A stretch of DNA of 64,000 bases from positions 1 to 64,000 of IMG/VR virus record IMGVR_UViG_3300032323_002950, one strand, 5' to 3'. The DNA is from a virus. The first letter of the stretch is position 1, and every line of letters starts with the position of its first letter. The notes beneath the pieces are model-generated. The model was not told where the DNA came from. It ran no database searches and saw only the letters and a list, made by a program, of their open reading frames with translations. A program made the position numbers and the translations under genes. Shown here one piece after another: positions 17,859 to 26,705 of the stretch.

Positions 17859-18553
17859 AATGACATAATTTTTGTTACTACGTTTATTAATACTTCTACA
17901 TCTTTTTCACAATACTCTTGGATTTCATCATATTTGTTTTCAAACCAAAAAGCGTCGTGGACTTTATTTCCTGTGACTTCCATGTTCTTTGAGCTTTCAA
18001 TACCCAAAGAAATACACATTAGTTCTAATGAAGAGATTGCCCCAAACTGACCATATTGCCATACTTCTTTTGTATCAATTGCTTTAATTTCCCATGGCTT
18101 TGTATCATACGATGGTAATATTGCCGATGGGAGTATTCCATTAACTAACATTTTTTTTGCAAGAACTGGAATATCAAAGTTCTTTATATTGTGACCACAA
18201 AGAATGAACCCTAACTTGTCAACTCGATTTAATAATGAATTAACATCTTTAAGTAATTGTTCTTCATCGGAATTAAAGAAACTTTGTTTTTTAACTTCAC
18301 CCTTTGGGTCAACAAATCCAACAGAAACACAAACAATTTTTAAAAATTCTGGAACAAGCGCCGCTCTGTTAACAAAAACTTCTTCCTTTGGTTTTTCAGA
18401 ATCCTCAGGAAATCTTTTATGGAACCAATCCAAATAGTTTTCAAATTGGTAAGAAAGTGCGGGATAGTCCCGTTGGAAATTTTCAAAATTACTAGAAACA
18501 CCAACGGTTTCAATATCCAAAAATAAAATCTTGTGTAACGGATGTTTTATCAT
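17855..18553 (-). CDS. 3'-5' exonuclease, PolB-type (DnaQ-like fold)
   Basis: This 232-residue protein has the three exonuclease motifs. KILFLDIETVGVSSNF holds Exo I with D-x-E (about residues 13-15). LCGHNIKNFDIPVLAKKM holds Exo II with N-x(3)-D. YCEKDVEVLINVV holds Exo III with Y-x(3)-D near the C-terminus. It resembles the stand-alone DNA_pol_B_exo2 group of proteins related to the family B polymerase proofreading domain. The role is probably in DNA repair, recombination or processing. It is co-coded with dut (4-base overlap) and a glycosyltransferase (4-base overlap). The phage polymerase at 41907 has its own proofreading domain, so this is an additional nuclease. Confidence 0.82.
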   Translation of the reverse strand: MIKHPLHKILFLDIETVGVSSNFENFQRDYPALSYQFENYLDWFHKRFPEDSEKPKEEVFVNRAALVPEFLKIVCVSVGFVDPKGEVKKQSFFNSDEEQLLKDVNSLLNRVDKLGFILCGHNIKNFDIPVLAKKMLVNGILPSAILPSYDTKPWEIKAIDTKEVWQYGQFGAISSLELMCISLGIESSKNMEVTGNKVHDAFWFENKYDEIQEYCEKDVEVLINVVTKIMSL

Positions 18554-19764
18554 ATAATTGATTTATAAAATTCTGCTCTATTTTTTGTAACCACTCTTAG
18601 GTCGTATCTTTCAGATACGTGTTCAAATAATCTTTCACCCATATCCTTAACCATATTTGGATTATCAATTAATTTTTTAATGTATTTTGACCAATCCGAA
18701 TGGTTTCTTTGTTCATCAACCAACAATGCGTTACCGTCAACAAAATTACCATTTTTTAAGCAATGTGTCAAGTCAATGGTGTACGGTCCATAGTTTGATG
18801 CAATTAAAGCCTTCTTATAAAATCCTGCCTCAATAACTTTCAATTGAGATTTAACCTTATTAAATGTATGGTGTTTAATTGGTGCGATTGAGACATCAAA
18901 TTTAGAGTAGTTTTTTGCGTATGATGTAACAGGTTTTGTCCAAACTCTTAAATAATGTTTATCCATCTCATTCTCGTAAGATGTGTTTTCAAACTTCATT
19001 AAATAGTTTTTATAATCCTCATCGACTATTGAGTAGTTGTTTGTGAATATTTTTTCATACTCATACCAAACACTCTCATGTGGTTTAATTGGTCTTTGTT
19101 TTTGTTCACCTGTCTGTTGATTAATCTCAGTGATTGTTCCTCTTGTATCAAACCCACACAAAACAAATTGTAATTTGTCTTTTTTATCATTCAATTTAGC
19201 AACCATTCCATCAAGTAACATTAAATCATGTAAGTGAGATGAACCACCTAACCAACCAACTCTTAATCTATCAGACTCAGGAGTTTTTTCTTTGAACTGA
19301 GATTCATTTGGGTCAATTGCATTTGGGAAAATGAATACATTTGGATTGTGTTTCATTATCTCATCTGCAAATAATGTTGTGGTTGTTGTTACATATTTTG
19401 CTGCTTTAATGTTAGCGACAATTTTTTCATGAATTTTATTGGTAACAATAATTTGATGAAGTGGATGCTCTTTTCCTGGTAACCAATAATCATCAATATC
19501 ACAGATGGTTATGATACCTTGTGAATTTAAGTAATTGATTACGTCAACTGACTTATCCATATCTTGTCCAATACTTCTATGGAAGTGAACAATGGGATAC
19601 TGTTTCCAAAAATTAATATCATTAAAATCGATATCATATACAATATCGACATGAAATTCATCAGGATATAGATTTTGTAAAAAAATGTGAGGGTCGACAG
19701 ACCTAAATTTACCAACACCAGTACGGTCAGATGGGACAACTAAAACTTTAATTTTTTCTTTCAT
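18550..19764 (-). CDS. Glycosyltransferase, GT-B fold
   Basis: The product has 404 residues. The N-terminus (IKVLVVPSDRTGVGKFRSVD) contains the G-V-G-x-x-R acceptor loop typical of GT-B enzymes. GIITICDIDDYWLPGKEHPL and YVTTTTTLFADEIMKHNPNV are characteristic of phage and capsule GT4-like proteins. RVGWLGGSSHLHDLMLLDGM starts the second Rossmann domain (about residues 172-191). FDVSIAPIKHHTFNKVKSQL and KVIEAGFYKKALIASNYGPY carry the K-x(3)-E nucleotide-sugar site. It is the first gene of the minus-strand glycan run; a hairpin overlaps its start codon. The sugar is unknown. Confidence 0.8.
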   Translation of the reverse strand: MKEKIKVLVVPSDRTGVGKFRSVDPHIFLQNLYPDEFHVDIVYDIDFNDINFWKQYPIVHFHRSIGQDMDKSVDVINYLNSQGIITICDIDDYWLPGKEHPLHQIIVTNKIHEKIVANIKAAKYVTTTTTLFADEIMKHNPNVFIFPNAIDPNESQFKEKTPESDRLRVGWLGGSSHLHDLMLLDGMVAKLNDKKDKLQFVLCGFDTRGTITEINQQTGEQKQRPIKPHESVWYEYEKIFTNNYSIVDEDYKNYLMKFENTSYENEMDKHYLRVWTKPVTSYAKNYSKFDVSIAPIKHHTFNKVKSQLKVIEAGFYKKALIASNYGPYTIDLTHCLKNGNFVDGNALLVDEQRNHSDWSKYIKKLIDNPNMVKDMGERLFEHVSERYDLRVVTKNRAEFYKSII

Positions 19765-19788
19765 AATTGTTTTCTATTCAACAATTAT
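19763..19788 (-). promoter_or_regulatory. Perfect 9-base inverted repeat overlapping a start codon
   Basis: ATAATTGTT (19763-19771) and AACAATTAT (19780-19788) are exact reverse complements separated by 8 bases. In the minus-strand mRNA the 3' arm includes the AU of the AUG at 19764. It is followed by A-rich sequence and so does not look like a terminator. It could be a protein-binding palindrome or a hairpin that limits initiation. The role is inferred. Confidence 0.4.
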
Positions 19789-19823
19789 AAAGAAATAAAA
19801 ATAAAATTCAATTAAAAGTCAGA

Positions 19824-20405
19824 TTATTTAATCTTTTTAATCTTCGTTACAGTACCCTCAAATATGTGTTTACCAACTCTGAATTGGAATGTGTCTTTTG
19901 TTTTAGACTCGGTCTCACTTAATATTCCGTGTTCGGATAGTATCTCCTCCAAAGTTTCTCTAATAACTGATTTTAAATCAGAGTTATTAGTTTTTGGTTG
20001 ATTGTAATTTGTATTTGTTTGTTTTGAATTTTGAGTAACTCCCTTATCTTCATTCATTAATCTTGCGGCTCTTTCTAAAATATCGTTAGAGATTGTTGGA
20101 GAATAAGACTCAGGTTGTTTGATTGGGTGCTCAATCATTAATTTTTTAATGGCGTCAGGTAGTTTTGAATTTTGGATTCTATCAGGGGTCATTTGTGACG
20201 GTGTAATTGGTTTTGGTGTTGGGGTAGATGTTTCTAATAATTCCTGAGGTAAATTATACGTAGCATTAATTGGTTCCGCACTGTATAGTTCAGGTACACC
20301 TATTGATGACTCGGAAATTGCTCCGTTTGTGTTTCTAGGGATACTGTTATGTTTGTCCATGATTTTCTTAGAAATCATTAACTTTTGTATAAAATCTTCG
20401 TTCAT
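19824..20405 (-). CDS. Unknown protein with conserved-looking C-terminal domain
   Basis: The product has 193 residues. The N-terminal two thirds are low in complexity and Pro/Ser/Thr rich (LLETSTPTPKPITPSQMTPD), probably disordered. Residues 140-193 appear folded: SDLKSVIRETLEEILSEHGI is helical, then DTFQFRVGKHIFEGTVTKIK is a strand pair with a basic tail. This design (disordered arm plus small C-terminal domain) is seen in assembly and scaffold-type proteins, but I cannot assign a family. It overlaps the next gene upstream by 4 bases and is the last gene of the 22422-19824 block, followed by a 59-base spacer. Confidence 0.6.
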   Translation of the reverse strand: MNEDFIQKLMISKKIMDKHNSIPRNTNGAISESSIGVPELYSAEPINATYNLPQELLETSTPTPKPITPSQMTPDRIQNSKLPDAIKKLMIEHPIKQPESYSPTISNDILERAARLMNEDKGVTQNSKQTNTNYNQPKTNNSDLKSVIRETLEEILSEHGILSETESKTKDTFQFRVGKHIFEGTVTKIKKIK

Positions 20406-20800
20406 ATTTCTTCTCCTGTTAATTCAAATTCAGCACATACCTTTAATCCAACCATTCCTTTATCATTTGGATTGTATAGTGGTCTTGGCTCGTTAAAATT
20501 TTCTCTTGGGTCGGGAGTATAACTACCCATCCTATCTAAACGGAACAACCTCCAACCTGGTAATGGTTGTTCTCCTGTGGATGATGTATGTGACGCCCCT
20601 TCTCTTTCAAACGCTCTTAAAACTTTGTTACCTTTTTTAGAAGTACCAACGCAAAAAGGTTCGATAACCCGTAAACCTCTTCCACCATTTTCGTCACCAT
20701 AATAATATATTGTAGTAACGTTTTTATTTTTAATGGAATTGGATACCTCACCAAAACTTACTTCTAAAATAATATCTTTTAAAACGTTGTAAAGTTTCAT
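20402..20800 (-). CDS. Stand-alone WYL-like domain protein
   Basis: This 132-residue protein fits the WYL fold in outline. VTTIYYYGDENGGRGLRVIE with PFCVGTSKKGNKVLRAFERE matches the Y-x-x-x(n)-R-x-I-E-P-x-x-x-G core. LPGWRLFRLDRMGSYTP is the W-R-x-F-R-L-D-R-I ligand-contact segment (about residues 80-96). In bacteria WYL domains sense nucleotides or nucleic acids and are usually fused to helix-turn-helix domains. None is visible here, so a free ligand- or nucleic-acid-binding module is inferred. It lies in a block of small unknown proteins and overlaps the following gene by 4 bases. Confidence 0.6.
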   Translation of the reverse strand: MKLYNVLKDIILEVSFGEVSNSIKNKNVTTIYYYGDENGGRGLRVIEPFCVGTSKKGNKVLRAFEREGASHTSSTGEQPLPGWRLFRLDRMGSYTPDPRENFNEPRPLYNPNDKGMVGLKVCAEFELTGEEI

Positions 20801-20806
20801 TTTATA

Positions 20807-21097
20807 TTATTGTGGGTTTGTATTGTATGGATTTTTTGGGTTAAATTTGTTCATTGCAAAATCCTCTGTTCTAATAATAGTATCTAATAAAGTACCACCA
20901 TTAAGAGTGTCTAAGTAAGTACCTGTACCTCTACCCATATTGTCTCCATCAGAGATTGCGTCAGGGTTAGTTTGAGAATACTCATTATCACTTATTGCAT
21001 AGTCATTTTTAGTGACTAGTTCTTTTCTTTTTTGTTCCGCAATTTGAGTCATTTTATTTTGCGGTTGTGTTAATTCTAACGGAATGTATGTTGCCAT
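20807..21097 (-). CDS. Small protein, unknown function
   Basis: The 96-residue product starts MATYIPLELTQPQNKMTQIA. It has a helical basic segment (IAEQKRKELVTKNDYAI), then a Gly/Asp-rich region (DAISDGDNMGRGTGTYLDTL) and an Asn/Pro-rich tail (NPKNPYNTNPQ). No known motif is recognised. The composition suggests a mostly disordered structural or assembly accessory protein. There is a 6-base gap to the WYL-like gene and a 4-base gap to the next upstream gene. Confidence 0.55.
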   Translation of the reverse strand: MATYIPLELTQPQNKMTQIAEQKRKELVTKNDYAISDNEYSQTNPDAISDGDNMGRGTGTYLDTLNGGTLLDTIIRTEDFAMNKFNPKNPYNTNPQ

Positions 21098-21101
21098 AAT
21101 T

Positions 21102-21551
21102 TTAAATTAATTTTTTCATTATTTCGTTTATTATTTTTAACTCATCAATAACTCTTTGTTCTAATTTTAAAAAAGAATTATCAGTTGCCGATGAATGTCT
21201 TTCTGAACTTTTTCTATGTCTCTCAGATGGTCTTATGCTATTTTTATCTCTTTTTTCATGAGTGCTAATAAATGCATTTTCCTGACCTGATTTCATTTTT
21301 GCTCTTTTTGAGGTTGTTGAGTTATCTCTATTTGTAGATAATGTGTTACTAACCCAGTTCTCAAAAAATTCTCCACCCAAAGAATCCTTTTCACCATTTT
21401 TCATATCGTGTAAAAATTTCTTTAAGTTTGAATAAGAGATTTGTTTCTTATCAATTAAATTTTTAACCCTCTCATTTCCTGAATATGATTGTAATTTATT
21501 CAGTACGTTATCGGGTATATCATAAACTTGTCCGTAAAGTTCTCTATTCAC
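21102..21551 (-). CDS. Small basic protein, unknown function
   Basis: The product has 149 residues. The N-terminal part (YDIPDNVLNKLQSYSGNERV, ISYSNLKKFLHDMKNGEKDS) looks like a folded helical domain. The middle is strongly basic and Ser/Arg rich (RPSERHRKSSERHSSATDNS), probably disordered and able to bind nucleic acid. The C-terminus is a short coiled coil (LEQRVIDELKIINEIMKKLI). The function is unknown. It overlaps the next upstream gene by 8 bases. Confidence 0.6.
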   Translation of the reverse strand: MNRELYGQVYDIPDNVLNKLQSYSGNERVKNLIDKKQISYSNLKKFLHDMKNGEKDSLGGEFFENWVSNTLSTNRDNSTTSKRAKMKSGQENAFISTHEKRDKNSIRPSERHRKSSERHSSATDNSFLKLEQRVIDELKIINEIMKKLI

Positions 21552-22422
21552 CTGATTTTAAAATTTTAATTAACTCGTTTATTGATATCCCTTCTTTTTT
21601 TGCTAATTTCTTTAATGATGATAAATTTTTAGTAATCAAAGAAGTTAAGTTCTTTGATTTTTTTCTTATTTCACCGTCATTATCTTTTTTTTTATTTAAA
21701 ATATCTTCCACCATTTGAAGTGCCTTTGTTTTTCTAGACTCTTCAATCTTTTCCTTCTCAACCAATGTCATTCTATCAATAAAATTTGGGTCATCTTTAA
21801 TCTTCTTTGGAACTCTTTTCAATTTCTTTTTATGTTCCTCTTTATCAGGGGTCTTTCCTTGTTGTAAAGTTCTTTCCTTAGCATCATCAGGGCTCATTCC
21901 CAATTCTTTAACATATGTTTTAAAAGTTTCAGGACCTGATAAATCTTCCGTTTCTTCAAATCCAAATGAACCTGATAAATCAATTTCGGACACAACGTCA
22001 TCACCCTTTTCTTCACTCTCCCCCCAATAAACACGGTAACCTCTCCAAATAGGATTTCCTGGTTGCATTGTTTGTACAACTTCTTGGTCTAACGTACCTT
22101 TTGGAGCGAGCTTTGGATTTAAAATTGGAACACTCGAATCTTTAAAACTACCATTTGCGTCAACAATTTCTTCTAACTCATCTTTTGTTTTTAATAAAGT
22201 ATTTTTGATTTCCTTCGTTGATTTATCTTGTCTTGCTTTAATAATTTTCTTTATTTCTTTTTCTAATTTTGGTTTGTCTTTTTTACTGAATTTTACAACA
22301 TCGTCATTTTTTCTAGACTCTGTTAAAGTCTCAGAATAAGAAAAATATATAGAAACATCGTCTTTACCTTCAACAAGATAAAAATAGTATGGATTTTTAA
22401 AATATTCTTTTCCGTATTCCAT
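21544..22422 (-). CDS. Large charged protein, unknown function
   Basis: The product has 292 residues. The N-terminus (EYFKNPYYFYLVEGKDDVSI) is the only clearly strand-rich part. The rest is dominated by Lys and Glu helices (KKDKPKLEKEIKKIIKARQD, LKRVPKKIKDDPNFIDRMTL). An aromatic segment (GNPIWRGYRVYWGESEEKGD) sits near residue 135. The C-terminal helix pair (LTSLITKNLSSLKKLAKKEG) may be a small domain. No family is recognised. It heads the minus-strand block and is divergent from the structural gene at 22470, with TATTTAT elements facing both ways in the 47-base gap. Confidence 0.6.
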   Translation of the reverse strand: MEYGKEYFKNPYYFYLVEGKDDVSIYFSYSETLTESRKNDDVVKFSKKDKPKLEKEIKKIIKARQDKSTKEIKNTLLKTKDELEEIVDANGSFKDSSVPILNPKLAPKGTLDQEVVQTMQPGNPIWRGYRVYWGESEEKGDDVVSEIDLSGSFGFEETEDLSGPETFKTYVKELGMSPDDAKERTLQQGKTPDKEEHKKKLKRVPKKIKDDPNFIDRMTLVEKEKIEESRKTKALQMVEDILNKKKDNDGEIRKKSKNLTSLITKNLSSLKKLAKKEGISINELIKILKSGE

Positions 22423-22437
22423 TTGGTTTTTTATTAT

Positions 22438-22444
22438 ATAAATA
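22438..22444 (-). promoter_or_regulatory. Minus-strand TATTTAT element in a divergent promoter region
   Basis: The minus strand reads GTGTATTTATA, 15 bases before the ATG at 22422. On the plus strand the same bases form TATAAATA, the T4 late-promoter sequence. It is one of two opposed elements in this gap. Confidence 0.4.
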
Positions 22445-22456
22445 CACTAAAAAGTA

Positions 22457-22463
22457 TATTTAT
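22457..22463 (+). promoter_or_regulatory. Plus-strand TATTTAT element 6 bases before ATG
   Basis: AAGTATATTTATCAATAA precedes the ATG at 22470 with a 6-base spacer. The 16-mer at 22448-22463 recurs exactly at 11628-11643. Alternatively, the TATAAATA at 22437-22444 could serve this gene in T4 fashion. Confidence 0.45.
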
Positions 22464-22469
22464 CAATAA

Positions 22470-24380
22470 ATGTCGCAGCAGAATATAAATCAATATGTGT
22501 ATAAAAAATGGTTTATTACTAATAGTAAGCCAATTTTTGATATTTCCTTAGCATCGGATGAAAGGGATTATAACGAAGAAGTAGTATTTTCAACTCAATT
22601 AATTGGTTTAAATGATGGGAACAGATTACCAATTCACTTTGATTTAAATAACTCAGGTTCGTCACAAATGATGACAATAAATTATGGTGATTATTTTACA
22701 GGTAATACATTAGTTTCTTTAAATTATTATAATCCAAATAATGATGATTTAAATTGCTATACCGCATCCACTTTATGTGATATAGGACTAACAGGTATTG
22801 ATAATGGATTAACCACACAAATCTCAGGCGAAACTTTGTACTACACAATGGGGTTATTTACAGGTACTTCTAAATGGGATAGATACCATTATGACAGAAG
22901 GATGAAGTATATTCAAATTACGGGTAATACAAATTCTGTAAATAGATTTTCAGGGAATACAAAACAAACAGTTTATAATATTGTTACAAAAACAGGAACT
23001 ACCGAAGGATTTTATCAACAACTGTATGGTGGTTTTTATCAGGGATTTTTTAAATTACTTGGATATGATTATGAAGTATTCCCAAATAGAACTAACAAAG
23101 GATGGTCGGCTGAAATGCTACTTAGACCAAGATTAGAAAATGAGTATTATCCTGAACCAAATCAAACAACTTTAAATGAAGTTTACCCTCAAAATAAAAA
23201 CACGTTTTTTTATTTTGGAACAAGGGCGGAAAACAAATTTTACCACCACGCAGATGGATATCCATTAAGTGATAGTGGTTATACAAGAGTGACATCAGGA
23301 CTATCCGAATGTTTTAAAACTTGTGCATGTTCAAATACGGGAGTTACAAATTCTAGATGTATTGAAGTTTATGAACCATTAAGATATACCGAACAACATA
23401 ATACATCGTGTAATTGTGGATGTAATGCAACAACACAAGTACCAAATGGAGATAAAAATCCATTTTTAGATACTTTATCTAATTCATTCTCTTTGAGATT
23501 TTCAGGAGACCCATCAAATCCTAAGATTTGTGTTAAAGTATTAAAATTTACAGGAGGGTGTGAGGTAACAGGAACTTGTCCGACAACGGGTATTACATAC
23601 ACAACAGGATACACAATTTCAGAGTACTGCTCAACTAATACAATTAACCAATATTGTGAAACTGTTAACCCAACTTATTTAAATCAAGAACATTGGTTAC
23701 TTGTTGATTGTGTGTGGGAAAGAAACACTTACTTTGACGAATGTGATTCATATTATCGTGGAGGACTTGGGTTAATATCAAACACGTATTATGTCAATTC
23801 TTTATCCAATAATACCGTATCGTTAATTGAGCCTCCTTTCACCCATACTGGTGGAACAATACCTGAACAAATTGAAGTAATTGATTTAAATGAGAAATGG
23901 TTATCTGAGGTAGATTACAGATTAGGTAGTTTAAAAATATATGTTAATGGAAGATTGTTTTTTGTCATTAATGGATTTGAGGAGATTATACCAAGAGGAT
24001 TAAATACTGAAAAAGAAAAACAGATTGGAGTACCATTTAATATTAGTTGGGGTGGAGGAACTCAGGGGTTAAGAGAAAGTTTAACATTATCAGGTTGTCC
24101 TACTACAATAGAAAATTTAACTTATCAACAAGATGCTGAATGTATGCCAAACGAGACATTATCAGGTACATCATTATCGGCTCTTACCACAAATATTTTA
24201 TTAGAACCGACATTTGCGGGAACATTTGAGGGAGGAATTTCTCAATTTAGAATGTATACTGAACCACTAACTTACGCGGAAATTGTACATAATTTTAATA
24301 TACTAAAAAATAAATTTTATTTGTTTGATACAAGGTGTCCAGATTGTTCTGGACTAATTAATGATATAACGTATGGCTGA
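22470..24380 (+). CDS. Cys-rich structural protein with LamG/concanavalin-like C-terminus
   Basis: This 636-residue protein starts [15 protein letters not shown] and is beta-rich throughout. A Cys-rich patch (about residues 280-320: [17 protein letters not shown], then [10 protein letters not shown]) and further Cys pairs near residue 385 are unusual for a phage protein. They could bind metal or form disulfides outside the cell. The C-terminal 180 residues ([40 protein letters not shown] with [10 protein letters not shown]) fit a LamG/ConA-like jelly roll, typical of carbohydrate-binding fibre parts. Its stop overlaps the start of the Thr/Pro-repeat gene by 8 bases. A fibre or adhesin role is inferred. 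Confidence 0.65.
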   Translation: MSQQNINQYVYKKWFITNSKPIFDISLASDERDYNEEVVFSTQLIGLNDGNRLPIHFDLNNSGSSQMMTINYGDYFTGNTLVSLNYYNPNNDDLNCYTASTLCDIGLTGIDNGLTTQISGETLYYTMGLFTGTSKWDRYHYDRRMKYIQITGNTNSVNRFSGNTKQTVYNIVTKTGTTEGFYQQLYGGFYQGFFKLLGYDYEVFPNRTNKGWSAEMLLRPRLENEYYPEPNQTTLNEVYPQNKNTFFYFGTRAENKFYHHADGYPLSDSGYTRVTSGLSECFKTCACSNTGVTNSRCIEVYEPLRYTEQHNTSCNCGCNATTQVPNGDKNPFLDTLSNSFSLRFSGDPSNPKICVKVLKFTGGCEVTGTCPTTGITYTTGYTISEYCSTNTINQYCETVNPTYLNQEHWLLVDCVWERNTYFDECDSYYRGGLGLISNTYYVNSLSNNTVSLIEPPFTHTGGTIPEQIEVIDLNEKWLSEVDYRLGSLKIYVNGRLFFVINGFEEIIPRGLNTEKEKQIGVPFNISWGGGTQGLRESLTLSGCPTTIENLTYQQDAECMPNETLSGTSLSALTTNILLEPTFAGTFEGGISQFRMYTEPLTYAEIVHNFNILKNKFYLFDTRCPDCSGLINDITYG

Positions 24381-26649
24381 AATAGTTTTTAATTCGGAAA
24401 ATTTCCAATCGTACTCTTTTGATTTGTTTTTTTTAAACACTTCAACAAATGTTAATACCCAAATTGGTAGTAGTTTGAATTTTCCATATACCTATACTTA
24501 CGTTAATTGTTATACGGGAATTTTTTCTTTTTATTTTTCAGAAATTGACCAAACTTTAATTGTTAATTTTAGTTGTGAATCCCCAACACCTACACCAACA
24601 AAAACAGTAACCCCAACGCCATCAATAACTGCAACAATTACGTTATCAAATACTGTGACTCGAACTCCAACAACAACAACAACACCTACCAACACCCCAA
24701 CTAATACTGTGACCAAAACCCCAACAAGAACTCCAACAGTAACTCCAACAATAACAATAACCCCAACAAACTCAGAAACACCTCAACCTTCTAATACTCC
24801 AACAAAAACTCAAACCCCTACTAATACTCAAACCCCATCTAATACTCCGACAAATAGTGTTACACCATCTAATACAGTGACTCCAAGTAATACTTTAACA
24901 AGTACCTCAACCCCCACTAATACTCCAACAAACACGGTTACCCCAACTGTAAGTAGGTCATCTGAACCTCCCAATCCGTCAAATACCCCGACTAAAACTC
25001 AGACACCAACTAATACTCAAACACCTACTAATACTCCAACTAGTACTGAAACTCCAACCAATACCCCAACTCAAACAATTACGGTAACAAGTACAAATAC
25101 TCCTACTATCACTAAAACAAATACTGCAACTCCGACAACAACCGAGACTATTCAACCATCAAACACTCCAACAAAAACTCAAACTCCTACTAATACAGTC
25201 ACCTCAACTAATACTCCGACTAATACTGTAACGACAACTAATACTCAAACTCCTACTAATACCCCAACACCAACAGTTACTTCAACAGTTACTCCAACAG
25301 TCACTCCAACACCAACAGTTACAAGAACACCGGATGAAAGTCCAAATCCGACTAGTACTGCGACAAATACTGTGACACCAACTTTAACAGTCACTCCAAC
25401 TAATACTCCAACAAATAGTGTTACGCCAACAAACACCATAACACCAACAAATACGTTGACTCCGACTAATACTGCAAGTAACACACCGACTAATACTATA
25501 ACTCCAACAAATTCTGAAACTGCACAACCAAGTAATACACCAACACCGACTAATACTCCGACACCGACTAATACCTTAACCAGTACCTCCACCCCGACTA
25601 ATACAACAACAAATACGGTTACTCCTACTAACACTCCATCAAATGAACCAATTAATCCCTCAAATACTCCAACTCAAACTCAAACTCAAACACCGACCAA
25701 TACTCCAACTAATACTATGACACCAACTAATACTCCGTCAATTACTATAACAAGAACTCCAAGTGGGACAAATCAACCAAGTAATACTCCAACAAAGACA
25801 AGTACGGTAACCCCAACTAACACCCCAACAAATTCAGGCACACCAAATGAAACTCCAACAAATACTCCGACTAAAACACCGACAAAAACACCTCAACCAA
25901 GTAATACTCAAACACCAACATTAACAAAAACACCGACAAATACACCAACCAAAACCGTAACTCCAACAAATCAGGTAACCCCAACTCCGACTGCGACAAG
26001 AACTCAAACCCCACAACCATCTAACACTCCAACCAATACACCAAGTAAACAAATTAAGAGCGCTAAATTTGTACCTGCGGTTGACACATATTTGAATACT
26101 TCAACCAATTTTATAGTTAATAGAAGTTTTTTTATTTCTGATACATTTTATCAAAATTGTTCATTTACTATTGGAGGGTATAAGCCCGGTCCTATTATAA
26201 TTACAATGACTGTAAACATATTAGCGGGAGATACAATTAGTGATATACCTTCGAGAATTAAAAATCAGGCTCTTCAAATAAATGATGGAGGTCCGTTTGA
26301 CAATTTAAATGGGGTTATGACAGTATTAACAATAGGGCAAGATGAGTATATTACCTTAATAATAACTGATGAAACTGACAATACGTGGTCATCAGTTACG
26401 GCAACATTTGCTCAGTTCCCAACAACAGGATATCAGTTTTCAAAAGTTCAAATTGGCACGATAGGGGTAAATAACATAAATTATCCAAGCGGTTCATTTA
26501 TTGTCGGCGAAATTTATTCGTTATCAACTGATGGAGCGTTTAATGGATGTGTTATTGTTAACCAAACAGAACAAGGTAATGTTGTCACATATGATGATGC
26601 AACGGTAACTGGTGGACCATTCGATACTTTAAAAGATTGTACAGGATAA
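24373..26649 (+). CDS. Thr/Pro-repeat (mucin-like) stalk protein
   Basis: This 758-residue protein has three parts. Residues 1-70 form a small beta-rich N-terminal domain ([20 protein letters not shown]). Residues 71-557 are an almost pure Thr/Pro/Asn/Ser repeat of the type [12 protein letters not shown]. Residues 558-758 form a globular domain ([20 protein letters not shown], then [17 protein letters not shown] near the end). The repeat would be an extended, flexible stalk with hundreds of Thr hydroxyls available for O-glycosylation. The next gene, 56 bases on, encodes a GT60-like polypeptide GlcNAc-transferase. A fibre or decoration role on the virion is inferred; the start ATG overlaps the previous stop. 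Confidence 0.75.
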   Translation: MAEIVFNSENFQSYSFDLFFLNTSTNVNTQIGSSLNFPYTYTYVNCYTGIFSFYFSEIDQTLIVNFSCESPTPTPTKTVTPTPSITATITLSNTVTRTPTTTTTPTNTPTNTVTKTPTRTPTVTPTITITPTNSETPQPSNTPTKTQTPTNTQTPSNTPTNSVTPSNTVTPSNTLTSTSTPTNTPTNTVTPTVSRSSEPPNPSNTPTKTQTPTNTQTPTNTPTSTETPTNTPTQTITVTSTNTPTITKTNTATPTTTETIQPSNTPTKTQTPTNTVTSTNTPTNTVTTTNTQTPTNTPTPTVTSTVTPTVTPTPTVTRTPDESPNPTSTATNTVTPTLTVTPTNTPTNSVTPTNTITPTNTLTPTNTASNTPTNTITPTNSETAQPSNTPTPTNTPTPTNTLTSTSTPTNTTTNTVTPTNTPSNEPINPSNTPTQTQTQTPTNTPTNTMTPTNTPSITITRTPSGTNQPSNTPTKTSTVTPTNTPTNSGTPNETPTNTPTKTPTKTPQPSNTQTPTLTKTPTNTPTKTVTPTNQVTPTPTATRTQTPQPSNTPTNTPSKQIKSAKFVPAVDTYLNTSTNFIVNRSFFISDTFYQNCSFTIGGYKPGPIIITMTVNILAGDTISDIPSRIKNQALQINDGGPFDNLNGVMTVLTIGQDEYITLIITDETDNTWSSVTATFAQFPTTGYQFSKVQIGTIGVNNINYPSGSFIVGEIYSLSTDGAFNGCVIVNQTEQGNVVTYDDATVTGGPFDTLKDCTG
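24585..26043 (+). repeat. Thr/Pro-coding repeat tract
   Basis: Degenerate 6-, 12- and 18-base units based on ACNCCNACN-AAYACN code for TPTNTPT-type sequence. Synonymous codons vary freely, so selection on the protein rather than the DNA is likely. Phrases such as [15 protein letters not shown] recur every 60-130 residues. Confidence 0.85.
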
Positions 26650-26705
26650 ATTAATTCTACTATTTAATTTATATTAAGTTGTCTCTATTTTTTGATTAAA
26701 AAAAT

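Noticed and set aside
25245-25634. Long antisense open frames rich in Val/Gly across the Thr/Pro tracts (also near 38501-39034 and 40416-40706)
   Set aside because: They are mirror frames of the ACN/CCN repeat, which lacks stops on the other strand; no start context or independent coding signal.
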